Source: Clostridia bacterium (lineage in GTDB: Bacteria; Bacillota; Clostridia; Oscillospirales; Feifaniaceae). Taken from it: a DNA stretch of 42,718 bases. Under the pieces are notes generated by a model. The model was not told the DNA's origin, ran no database searches, and saw only the letters and a list, made by a program, of their open reading frames with translations. The stretch spans positions 1-42,718 of the forward strand of contig JAFRSP010000052.1 in the NCBI GenBank assembly GCA_017427525.1, read 5' to 3'. Every line of letters starts with the position of its first letter. Position 1 is the stretch's first letter. Made by a program: the position numbers and the translations under genes. Positions 17,938 to 25,577 of this stretch are shown here, one piece after another.

Positions 17938-17955
17938 TCTTTGGGAGGGATCGAC

Positions 17956-19941
17956 ATGTCAGACTTTATTGAGGGCGGCTGCGACGAAAAAGAGGCGCAG
18001 CTCCTGCAAACGCAGCAGACGACAGAGCCCTCCGCCGATGAAGGAGCTGCTTTGGCAGCAGAAGAAGCCCATAAGGTGCTTGCAGAATTCGACAGAGAAT
18101 CCAATACAAGGCAATTTACCGGCCCCCGCAAGCTTTTGATTCGGCTCATGCTCGTGGGGTTCTCGTTTTATGTTTTGTGGATGAATGTTTTCTCCGCAAT
18201 GCCCGAGCAGATTCGGCGCGCCTCTTTTGTTGGGATCGTCATTTTTTTAGGCTATTTCCTCTATCCCGTGCGCAAGAAGGATACGGCGCGCCTGGATTAC
18301 ATGCCTTGGTATGACGTGGTTTTAGCCGTGACCGGAATCTGCTGCTACTTCTATTATGTAGTGAATTTCCGCGATATTGTCCGCCGTGCAGGGCGCGCCA
18401 CAAAGCTTGACGTTGTGGTGGCGATCATCGGGATCCTCATCCTGGCGGAGCTCTGCCGTCGTGTGGTCGGGATTCCGATCATGGTTGTGGCGGGAAGCTT
18501 TATCGCCTATGCATACTATGCCAATTTCAGTACCAAGAGAATCATCGCACACCTGTTTTACACAACCGAGGGAGTCATGGGGACGCCGATCGGGGTTTGT
18601 TCCACCTTTATCGTGCTCTTTATTCTGTTTGGCTCTTTTCTTGATAAAACCGGAGTGGGCAGGTTCTTCATCGACGTGGCCAATTCCATTGCAGGAGCTG
18701 CGACCGGAGGTCCCGCCAAGGTGGCGGTGATCGCATCCGGGCTCCAGGGAATGATTTCGGGAAGCTCGGTTGCCAACACGGTGGGCTCCGGAAGCTTCAC
18801 GATCCCCATGATGAAAAAAACAGGCTATCCTCCGGAATTTGCCGGCGCAGTGGAAGCCGCTGCTTCCACCGGAGGACAGATCATGCCCCCCATTATGGGA
18901 GCTGCAGCCTTTCTCATGGCTGAGATCACGGGCAACGACTATTCGGTCATTGCCATTGCGGCTATTTTTCCTGCCTTTTTGTATTTCTCCGGTATTTTCC
19001 TGATGGTTCATTTCGAGGCCAAAAAGCTGGGACTGCGCGGACTCGACAGATCCGAAGTGCCGCCCTTTGTGAAAACCATGCTGTACGGCGGCTATCTGCT
19101 GCTGCCGCTGGTGGTGCTGGTCTACTGCATGATGAGCGGTAAAACCTCTTCGATGTCGGCGGTCTATGCGATTCTCACCTCCATTGTGGTCAGCATGTTC
19201 CGCGCCGAAACACGGATGAGCTTCACCACCTTTTTGGATGCGATGGAAAACGGTGCGCGCAGCACGATCAGCGTGGCGGTCGCCTGCGCCGTTGCAGGGA
19301 TCATTGTCGGCGTTGTCACCCTGACCGGAATCGGGCTCAAGCTGGCGAGCGGCCTGCTGGCCCTGTCGCACGGCATCAAGATTCTTGCCCTCTTTTTCAC
19401 CATGATCGCCTGTATCATTCTGGGAATGGGTGTGCCCACAACTGCGAACTATGTGATTATGGCGACCATCACCGCCCCTATCGTGGTGCGGCTTGGAGTT
19501 CCTGTGCTGGCCGCACACATGTTTGTGTTTTACTTCGGCATCGTGGCGGATATCACGCCGCCGGTTGCGCTTGCAGCCTATGCAGGCTCGGCTATCGCCA
19601 AGTCGAATCCCTTTAAAACCGGAGTCACGGCGACCAGAATTGCCATCGCAGCCTTTATTGTACCGTATGTTTTCGCCTTCAATCCGGAGATGCTGCTGAT
19701 CGGCGCTCCTCCCCTCAAGGCGCTGCAGATCGTGATTACGGCGTTTATCGGCATGTATGGCGTGGCCACCGGCATGGAGGGCTTTATGGATACCAAGCTG
19801 AATCCCTTATTCCGAATGATCTGTATCGGCGGCGGTCTGCTGCTCATCGTACCAGGCATCCTCACCGACGTGATCGGGATTTCAGCCGTGGCCGTTGTGA
19901 CTTTTTTGCAAAAGCGTGCAGTAAAAAAAGCCGCGGCGTAA
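17956..19941 (+). CDS. TRAP transporter permease, DctQ-DctM fusion (TAXI type)
   Basis: 661-residue integral membrane protein. Start ATG 17956 after GGGAGGG. About 60 hydrophilic residues come first, then a four-helix DctQ-like small subunit region (roughly 60-200) fused to the large DctM-like subunit with about 12 membrane segments. Typical DctM/TAXI blocks: GVCSTFIVLFILFGSFL, ASGLQGMISGSSVANTVGSG, AAASTGGQIMPPIMGAAAFL, MGVPTTANYV and VADITPPVALAAYAGS. It works with the upstream lipoprotein as a secondary, ion-driven importer of an organic acid or similar solute. Last gene of the operon. Confidence 0.93.
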   Translation: MSDFIEGGCDEKEAQLLQTQQTTEPSADEGAALAAEEAHKVLAEFDRESNTRQFTGPRKLLIRLMLVGFSFYVLWMNVFSAMPEQIRRASFVGIVIFLGYFLYPVRKKDTARLDYMPWYDVVLAVTGICCYFYYVVNFRDIVRRAGRATKLDVVVAIIGILILAELCRRVVGIPIMVVAGSFIAYAYYANFSTKRIIAHLFYTTEGVMGTPIGVCSTFIVLFILFGSFLDKTGVGRFFIDVANSIAGAATGGPAKVAVIASGLQGMISGSSVANTVGSGSFTIPMMKKTGYPPEFAGAVEAAASTGGQIMPPIMGAAAFLMAEITGNDYSVIAIAAIFPAFLYFSGIFLMVHFEAKKLGLRGLDRSEVPPFVKTMLYGGYLLLPLVVLVYCMMSGKTSSMSAVYAILTSIVVSMFRAETRMSFTTFLDAMENGARSTISVAVACAVAGIIVGVVTLTGIGLKLASGLLALSHGIKILALFFTMIACIILGMGVPTTANYVIMATITAPIVVRLGVPVLAAHMFVFYFGIVADITPPVALAAYAGSAIAKSNPFKTGVTATRIAIAAFIVPYVFAFNPEMLLIGAPPLKALQIVITAFIGMYGVATGMEGFMDTKLNPLFRMICIGGGLLLIVPGILTDVIGISAVAVVTFLQKRAVKKAAA

Positions 19942-20004
19942 GAAGTGAAACATTCGGCGCCGAAACCGCCGCGCAGGAAACATCTGTAAAGCGTCCAGGC
20001 GTCC

Positions 20005-20054
20005 GGGAGAGACGGGCGATCCCCTGCATGGGGCTTTGCACGTCTCTTCCTTTT
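20005..20054 (+). terminator. Terminator after TRAP operon
   Basis: GGGAGAGACG (20005-20014) pairs with CGTCTCTTCC (20041-20050, one G-U), with an inner CCCC/GGGG stem, then TTTT. The rest of the 364-base convergent gap up to 20305 holds no gene I can support; the extra GCCTGCTTG pair is a short direct repeat. Confidence 0.65.
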
Positions 20055-20286
20055 AAAAAAAAGCCTGCTTGAGCCAGAAACGCCTGCTTGGCGGGCGTCC
20101 TCAATTTTGGGGAGAGAAAAACCGCCCCGCCCCCTTCCTGCTGCATGGAGCTGCGGCAAGAAAAGCGGCGGAGCGGATGAGCATCTGTTCCTGAAGAGAG
20201 GTCGAGGCAGGGCAGGAGAAGCGGTCTTGGGCATGAATGGCCTTGAAGCCGCTGTCTGCCGGAAGGGGAAAAGCCTTTTGACCTTA

Positions 20287-20308
20287 TGAGAGAGAGCGGC
20301 CTCTCTCA
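20287..20308 (-). terminator. Hairpin over the htrA stop codon
   Basis: Minus-strand TGAGAGAG / CTCTCTCA stem with a GCCGCT loop that includes the stop codon; no T-run follows, so its terminator function is doubtful. Confidence 0.4.
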
Positions 20309-21943
20309 GCTGTTACTGGAGGGACGGCCCTGGTTGTTGGAAGAAGGGTAGGTTTCCCTGGGTCTGTTCTCTCCACCCTGGAAGAAGGGAATGCTCCAGC
20401 TGCTCCAGGGGGTCTGTTCACTCTGGTCTTCCGAAGAGGCGCGATTCTCAACAGCCGACTGGATCCGCTCTCCGACAATGAGATCGAAAGAGAGGGTTTG
20501 ACCCTGGCGAAAGACTTCGAGGTGCATTGCATCGCCCGGGGCCATCGACTGCACGGCATCCACCAAGTCGTCGTCACTTGTGATGTCCGTGTCGTTGGCC
20601 TTGGTGACAATGTCGTTTTGCTGCAGGCCGACTTTGTCCGCAGGGCTGTCAGGAACCACGCTTTGGATAGCGGCGCCTTCGGGCAGGCCGTAACTCTGGA
20701 GCTCCTCGCTGACGGCGGATACGGTCACGCCGATATAGGGCTTCGCAACGACACCGTTTTCCATCACGGATTTCACGATCCCCGAGACCTTGTCGATGGG
20801 GATGGCAAAGCCGATGTTGTCGACTGAGGTTTGGGAACCGTAGGAGGAGTATTTGGCGTTGGTGATGCCGATTACCTCGCCATACATGTTAAACAGAGCG
20901 CCGCCGGAATTGCCGGAATTGATCGCGCAGTCGGTTTGGATCAGATCCATGGTGACGCCATTCGAAAGGGTGATTTCGCGGTCCAGCGCGCTGATTGCGC
21001 CCGATGTGAGGGAAAATGTGAGCTCTCCAAGCGGATTTCCGATGGCGATCACGCTGTCGCCGACGTGCATTTTCTTGGAATCTCCCAGCACCACAGGAAC
21101 CAGGCCGTCAGCGCTGATCTTCAGCACGGCGATATCATTGTCCTCATCATAGCCCACCAAAATCGCGTCGTAGTCGTCGCCGGAATAGGTTGTGACTGTA
21201 ATGGAGGTGGAGTCGGACACCACATGATAGTTGGTCAAGATGTATCCGTCGTCTGTGAGGATGAATCCCGAACCGGCGGCGGCAGCGGTGGTCTGGAACC
21301 CCCAGTAGTTGGTCGTGACGGTGGTGCGGATGCCGACGGTGGAATTGACATTGGCGGCATAGACCTGCGTCGGCGTCAGTTCCGCAGAGGTATCGATCTG
21401 CTTCACATCGATCACGGTGCTTTCCCGAACGCCTTCCATCATGGTCGGCATCTTGGTGGGGACAGAGTCTGCATCCGGAAATCGGGAACCGAGAGTGTAG
21501 AGCGCGGCTCCGGCTCCGGCCGCTCCGCCGAGTAGAATACAGCACAGACCGAGCGCAATGGCTTTCATCCAGCCCTTCTTTCGCTTCGGCGGAGCCGTCT
21601 GCACGGAAATGGGAGCAGAGGCCGTGCTGCCAGAGGAGACGGAACCTGCCGCGGGGGCAGTGAAACCGGATTCCTCTTTCACAGCAGAGGATTTTTCCTG
21701 AGCGGCAAAAGAGGGCGAGGCGTCGGCTTCGGACTGTGCGGCTCCGGCCGCATCTGCCGCGAAGGTTTCAAGGTTCGAGGCAAGGGCGCCGCTCAAAGCG
21801 GCGGCGGTCGCATTCGGGGTCGGCAAAGAAGAATCCGCTGCGGCAGGCGTCACAGAAGCAGGGGCAGTTTTGGAAACAGAGGGATTTGATTCAAGAAACT
21901 GAACTTCAATGGGACCGTTTTTCATGTATTCTTTTTCGTTCAT
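20306..21943 (-). CDS. Membrane-anchored HtrA/DegP-like serine protease
   Basis: 545 residues. The start is ATG 21943 with GGAAAGGAG just upstream; the longer reading from 21961 would begin before the ribosome site. Residues 1-125 are a cytoplasmic Ala/Ser/Pro/Thr-rich low-complexity arm, followed by PPKRKKGW and one membrane helix (127-150). The trypsin-like domain (about 195-370) has the full triad: H240 (LTNYHVVS), D270 (NDIAVL), S346 (NSGNSGGAL). One PDZ domain follows (about 395-490), then a Pro/Ser/Asn-rich tail. The protease domain is extracytoplasmic. The family degrades misfolded exported proteins in Gram-positives, often under envelope-stress control. The adjacent divergent regulator is a candidate partner, but no shared operator was found. 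Confidence 0.93.
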   Translation of the reverse strand: MNEKEYMKNGPIEVQFLESNPSVSKTAPASVTPAAADSSLPTPNATAAALSGALASNLETFAADAAGAAQSEADASPSFAAQEKSSAVKEESGFTAPAAGSVSSGSTASAPISVQTAPPKRKKGWMKAIALGLCCILLGGAAGAGAALYTLGSRFPDADSVPTKMPTMMEGVRESTVIDVKQIDTSAELTPTQVYAANVNSTVGIRTTVTTNYWGFQTTAAAAGSGFILTDDGYILTNYHVVSDSTSITVTTYSGDDYDAILVGYDEDNDIAVLKISADGLVPVVLGDSKKMHVGDSVIAIGNPLGELTFSLTSGAISALDREITLSNGVTMDLIQTDCAINSGNSGGALFNMYGEVIGITNAKYSSYGSQTSVDNIGFAIPIDKVSGIVKSVMENGVVAKPYIGVTVSAVSEELQSYGLPEGAAIQSVVPDSPADKVGLQQNDIVTKANDTDITSDDDLVDAVQSMAPGDAMHLEVFRQGQTLSFDLIVGERIQSAVENRASSEDQSEQTPWSSWSIPFFQGGENRPRETYPSSNNQGRPSSNS

Positions 21944-22248
21944 GAGCTCGCTCCTTTCCATAAAACAGGGAACAGTTTTTCTTACAGCCCTATCTTAGCA
22001 GAAAAACCTGAAAATAAACTGAAAAACAATGCGTTTTTGGCAAAAGTCATGCAAGATTGCCGACGAGAACACAATTTAGACACAAATGTGACAGGGCTTC
22101 TCTTTGCAAGGGGAGGATGCCGTCTTGAAAAGACCAAAATCCAAACTGCGAACCACGGGGAAAACGCCGTGGCCGGATGCAGTCTATCACGGCGAAACCA
22201 CTGCGCAGAGGATTTGGAATCTGAAGATCAAGTTTTGGGAGGCTCCTT
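21944..22248 (+). other. Divergent intergenic region between htrA-like and regulator genes
   Basis: About 300 bases without a supported gene. It has an A/T-rich stretch at 21960-22060 with a possible minus-strand -10 (TAAGAT, 21997-21992) but no good -35. The regulator side has a CCACGG / CCGTGG hairpin at about 22154-22173. No clear plus-strand promoter recognised. Confidence 0.4.
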
Positions 22249-22932
22249 ATGAAGCTGCTCATTGTGGGAAAAGAAAAAGAATGGTCCGGCTCCTGGAGAA
22301 GGCTCTTCCTCAAAGAGGGATATGAGGTGGAATGCGCGGCCGACGAGAAGAGCGCCGAGATGAGTATCGCGCTTGGCACCACAGACGGGATTCTGATCGA
22401 TCAGGAAGCGGCGGCCTTCGACGGGGAGCAGCTGATTCGAAAGCTCCGCGCGGGACAGTGCGAGACGCCGCTCCTGCTGCTCACGCCGGAGCAGGACCCC
22501 GAAGCCAGGATCAGAGGGCTGAATACCGGCGCAGACTGCTGCCTTTCCACCCCATGTGAGAAGAGAGAGGTTCTGGCATGCGTCAATGCGCTGCTGCGCC
22601 GCCAGAGGGGTTGGAAGGAGGAATGGTCCTTTGGCGGAACCACTCTGGAGCTCTCTTCCGGACGGCTGGTTTGCAAAGACAGAGCCGTTCGTCTGTCTGC
22701 CAGAGAATTTGAAGTGATGCGGTTGCTGCTGCGCGCAAAGGGCGCTCTGGTCCAAAAAGACGAGATCCTGGAGCGGGTATGGGGCTGCGACTCCAATGCC
22801 GTGGAGAACCACGTGGAAGTTTATGTGGGTTTTTTGAGAAAGCGGCTGCGTGCCATCGGTTCGGGGGTTCAGATCAAGGCTGTGCGCAGAATGGGATATC
22901 ATTTGGAAGCTCCTGCGGATAACGGATTCTGA
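22249..22932 (+). CDS. OmpR-family response regulator with degenerate receiver
   Basis: 227 residues; start after GGGAGG. The N-terminal receiver (1-115) keeps the phospho-acceptor position D51 (GILIDQEA) and T79. It lacks the acidic Mg-binding pair, reading IVGKEKE where VVDDE is usual, and the conserved lysine position reads LSTPCEK (T101), so normal Asp phosphorylation is doubtful. The C-terminal winged-helix DNA-binding domain (about 130-220) is intact: LSAREFEVMRLLLR, then KDEILERVWG and a RRMGYHLE end. No histidine kinase gene is adjacent. It may act as a phosphorylation-independent regulator; targets are unknown, and the divergent htrA-like gene is only a positional candidate. Confidence 0.88.
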   Translation: MKLLIVGKEKEWSGSWRRLFLKEGYEVECAADEKSAEMSIALGTTDGILIDQEAAAFDGEQLIRKLRAGQCETPLLLLTPEQDPEARIRGLNTGADCCLSTPCEKREVLACVNALLRRQRGWKEEWSFGGTTLELSSGRLVCKDRAVRLSAREFEVMRLLLRAKGALVQKDEILERVWGCDSNAVENHVEVYVGFLRKRLRAIGSGVQIKAVRRMGYHLEAPADNGF

Positions 22933-23016
22933 AAGTCCCGTGAAGTTTGTCAAACGGTTCCGATGGGAGAATTCTTGTTTTTTGCGGAAAAACCTCTGAG
23001 AGAGGAAAAGCATTGC

Positions 23017-23045
23017 TTGACTTTTCCCTGGGGAAATGCTATGAT
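23017..23045 (+). promoter_or_regulatory. Promoter of tRNA-Lys
   Basis: TTGACT (23017-23022), 17-bp spacer, TATGAT (23040-23045), 14 bases before the mature tRNA 5' end. Confidence 0.85.
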
Positions 23046-23058
23046 ATCACATGCGAAT

Positions 23059-23134
23059 GACTCATTAGCTCAGTTGGCAGAGCACTTGACTTTTAATCAA
23101 GGTGTCCGGAGTTCGAGCCTCCGATGGGTCACCA
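23059..23134 (+). tRNA. tRNA-Lys (anticodon TTT)
   Basis: 76 bases including encoded CCA. Acceptor stem GACTCAT / ATGGGTC (one G-U), D arm TAGCTCAGTTGGCAGAGCA, anticodon stem CTTGA / TCAAG with loop CTTTTAA, T arm with GTTCGAGCC, then A-CCA. Reads AAA and AAG. It lies 780 bases before the phage-like cassette, but I find no copy of its 3' end downstream, so it is not supported as an attachment site. Confidence 0.97.
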
Positions 23135-23191
23135 TTGAACGGAGAATCCGAATTCTTTTGTTTTCGGAATGATTTGCGTTCAAACAAAAAG

Positions 23192-23226
23192 GCACGCTTT
23201 CCAATGCTGGAACAGCGTGCTTTTTT
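23192..23226 (+). terminator. Terminator after tRNA-Lys
   Basis: GCACGCT / AGCGTGC stem (with inner TTCCA/TGGAA pairing) followed by TTTTTT. Confidence 0.88.
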
Positions 23227-23364
23227 GCGTGAAGCGAACAGCGTGCGGCATTTGCAAAATGGGAAAAGAGCAGGGTTCGGCAACCTTGTCGGGGCCCGTG
23301 GCAGGCAGGGGCTTGCGTGAAACGGGAATGTTTGGTATACTTTGGAAAAGTGAGGTGTTGCAGT

Positions 23365-23652
23365 ATGAAATTCCAACAAGAGGCCGAGCGGATCTTCGCA
23401 GTGAATGAGAACGGAGCGCTGATCGCCGAGCTCACCTTCCCCATTTCCGAAGGAGTTGCCATGATCGACCATACCTTTGTGGATGAGTCGCTCCGCGGGC
23501 AGGGAGTCGGAGATCGGCTTTTGGAGCTGGCCGTCGCCCAGCTTCGGGAACAGGGTCTGAAGATTCATCCCACCTGCCCCTTTGCCGTCAAGTGGTTTGA
23601 AAAGCATCCGGAGTATGCCGAACTGCTGACGGGAGAATCCGCATCGCGGTAG
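23365..23652 (+). CDS. Small GNAT-like acetyltransferase (COG2388 type)
   Basis: 95 residues from ATG 23365 (GAGGTG upstream; the longer 23317 reading lacks a ribosome site). It matches the short GNAT-like group with IDHTFVDESLRGQGVGDRLL, where RGQGVG is the acetyl-CoA pyrophosphate loop, then IHPTCPFAVKWFEKHPEY at the end. Full-length for this minimal family. The substrate is unknown. It stands alone, ended by two terminators that also insulate the downstream phage-like cassette. Confidence 0.88.
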   Translation: MKFQQEAERIFAVNENGALIAELTFPISEGVAMIDHTFVDESLRGQGVGDRLLELAVAQLREQGLKIHPTCPFAVKWFEKHPEYAELLTGESASR

Positions 23653-23676
23653 GGAGTCAAAAGCGAAGAAAAAGGG

Positions 23677-23709
23677 AAAAGCGTCCTGCAAAAAGCAGGG
23701 CGCTTTTTT
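23677..23709 (+). terminator. First of two tandem terminators after GNAT gene
   Basis: AAAAGCGTCCTGC / GCAGGGCGCTTTT stem with AAAAA loop and a run of six T. Confidence 0.88.
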
Positions 23710-23721
23710 ATGTAGAGCTGC

Positions 23722-23749
23722 AAGGCGAAGCGAAGGCTTCGCCTTTTTT
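23722..23749 (+). terminator. Second tandem terminator
   Basis: AAGGCGAAGC / GCTTCGCCTT stem with GAAG loop, then further T. Downstream to 23913 I see no convincing sigma-A promoter for the cassette. Confidence 0.85.
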
Positions 23750-23913
23750 GTTGCCGCAGAGGCGAAAACCACTTTTTTTCAAAACCCCAAAACCGGAAAA
23801 AGGAGCGGGATGGGGCACTTATCCATTTTTGAAGACGTTACCATACAACCAGCCGATACAGGAGAAGTCGGTGGGTGGGAGGGGGGATTCCAGGGAAAAA
23901 AGGAGGAAATCAT

Positions 23914-24186
23914 ATGAACCGAGAAAATCCCGAAAAAAAGAGACGTCCCAGAAGGCGAACACCGGAAAAACTGGAAGCCGAGATGCGGGATACCCTCAGG
24001 CAGGCAACGCCGGCGGCGGCAAGGCTGCTGGTGGAATCGCTCTTCAATGAGTCGCTCTCGGGTTCGCTGCGTGTGGACTGCGCCAAAGAGATCCTGAACC
24101 GTGTTTACGGCAAGCAGATCCTCACCGAAGAGGGGCAGGAGGTCTCATTTGTCATGGAAGAGGCCCTTCAAAATTATGCCGAGTGA
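23914..24186 (+). CDS. Putative terminase small subunit
   Basis: 90 residues from ATG 23914 after AGGAGGAAAT. The N terminus is very basic (KKRRPRRR), followed by helices with an ATPAAARLLVESLF stretch and CAKEILNRVYGKQ. I see no clear named domain. Position, size, basic DNA-binding character and an 11-base overlap with the large terminase gene suggest a small terminase, which recognises DNA for packaging. Function is inferred from context. Confidence 0.6.
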   Translation: MNRENPEKKRRPRRRTPEKLEAEMRDTLRQATPAAARLLVESLFNESLSGSLRVDCAKEILNRVYGKQILTEEGQEVSFVMEEALQNYAE

Positions 24187-25546
24187 CCTTTGTTGGGAAC
24201 TGGGCAGGCCGAATCCAAGGCAGGCGGAGTTTTTCAGGGCGCAGACCCGGTTCGTCGCCTATGGCGGAGCGAGGGGGGGAGGAAAGAGCTGGGCCGTGCG
24301 CAAAAAGGCCGTGCTGCTGGCCGCAGCGCATGCGGGTATCCGTATTTTGCTGCTGCGGCGCACCTTCCCCGAGCTTCGGGAGAATCACATCCTTCCGCTG
24401 CTGACGGAGCTTAAAGGAATTGCAAGCTACAAAGAGACCGAAAAAGCCTTCCGGTTTGCAAACGGGAGCCGCCTGCGGTTCGGATACTGCGACAGCGAGA
24501 GCGACGTGCTGCAATATCAGGGGCAGGAATACGATGTGATTTTTATGGATGAGGCAACCCAGTTCACGCAGTATCAGTTTTCCACCCTCACTGCCTGCCT
24601 GCGCGGCGTCAACGCCTATCCGAAGCGCATGTATCTGACCTGCAATCCGGGTGGAGTGGGACACGATTGGGTGAAACGGCTGTTTATTGATCGGGAGTAT
24701 CACGGTCGTGAACGGCCGGAGGATTACAGCTTCATCCCCGCCCGCGTTTACGACAACGAGGCGCTTTTAAAAAACGACGCCGGTTATCTAACCATGCTGG
24801 AAGGTCTCCCGAGCGATCTGCGTAGAGCCTGGCTGGACGGGGATTGGAATGCCTTTTCCGGTCAATACTTCCGCGAGTTTTCGAAGGAGATCCACGTGAC
24901 AGAGCCCTTTGATATCCCTGCGCATTGGAGAATCTATCTCACGCTGGACTATGGGCTCGATATGCTGGCCTGCTACTGGATCGCAGTGGATGAACAGCAG
25001 CGCGGCTATGTGTTTCGCGAACTGTATGAGCAAGATCTGATCATCTCGGAGGCGGCGCGCGCCATCCTGGAGCGCTCGCCCGAAAAGCCCGATATGATCT
25101 TGGCGCCGCCCGACCTCTGGAACCGGCGGCAGGAGAGTGGGAAGAGCGTGGCCGATCTCTTTGAGGAGAATGGGCTTCTGCTCACCAAGACCTCAAACGA
25201 CCGCATTGCAGGCTGGATGGCCGTAAAAGAATGGCTTTATCCGACCAGAGACGAGACCGGAAGACAGACCAGTCGGCTGAAGATCTTTCCGCAGTGCCCC
25301 AATCTCATTCGCACACTGCCTGCGCTGCAATATGACCCCCAGCGCCGTGGCGACGTGGCGACAACGCCGCACGAGCTGACCCACGCGCCGGATGCACTGC
25401 GTGGCTTCTGCGTTTACTGGACAACGGCGGCAGCGGCTCCGAAACGAAAAAAGGCGGTTTGGCCGGAGGATATCTGGGAGGATTACCACAATGCCGACGA
25501 GGCCGGAAGAGACTATCTGATTGCGAAATACGGAAGCCCCTTCTAA
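24176..25546 (+). CDS. Phage terminase large subunit
   Basis: 456 residues; start ATG 24176, overlapping the previous gene (an upstream in-frame extension to 24101 is ignored). It is an ATP-driven DNA packaging motor with a nuclease domain. Walker A-like GGARGGGKS lies at residues 30-38 and Walker B YDVIFMDEA with D125-E126. The coupling motif region is MYLTCNPGG. The C-terminal RNase H-like nuclease part begins around LTLDYGLD, and a late acidic position lies in THAPDALRGFC. It is of ordinary length, with no frame breaks. Together with the portal it would form the packaging machine. Confidence 0.93.
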   Translation: MPSDLCWELGRPNPRQAEFFRAQTRFVAYGGARGGGKSWAVRKKAVLLAAAHAGIRILLLRRTFPELRENHILPLLTELKGIASYKETEKAFRFANGSRLRFGYCDSESDVLQYQGQEYDVIFMDEATQFTQYQFSTLTACLRGVNAYPKRMYLTCNPGGVGHDWVKRLFIDREYHGRERPEDYSFIPARVYDNEALLKNDAGYLTMLEGLPSDLRRAWLDGDWNAFSGQYFREFSKEIHVTEPFDIPAHWRIYLTLDYGLDMLACYWIAVDEQQRGYVFRELYEQDLIISEAARAILERSPEKPDMILAPPDLWNRRQESGKSVADLFEENGLLLTKTSNDRIAGWMAVKEWLYPTRDETGRQTSRLKIFPQCPNLIRTLPALQYDPQRRGDVATTPHELTHAPDALRGFCVYWTTAAAAPKRKKAVWPEDIWEDYHNADEAGRDYLIAKYGSPF

Positions 25547-25577
25547 AAGAGAATGCTGCAAGAGAGGATGAATCAAG

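Noticed and set aside
18322..19518. 398-codon minus-strand ORF opposite the TRAP permease
   Set aside because: Antisense of strongly conserved membrane segments; His/Asp/Gly-rich shadow.
20107..20289. 60-codon ORF in the gap between the TRAP operon and htrA-like gene
   Set aside because: No ribosome site, low-complexity product, lies between convergent terminators.
22104..22325. 73-codon ORF before and into the response regulator gene
   Set aside because: It has a GGGGAGG near a TTG, but it overlaps the start of the better supported regulator in another frame, and no domain is seen.
23059..23134. tRNA-Lys as attachment site of the phage-like cassette
   Set aside because: No repeat of the tRNA 3' end was found near 35.9-36.1 kb, and a host GNAT gene with terminators lies between.
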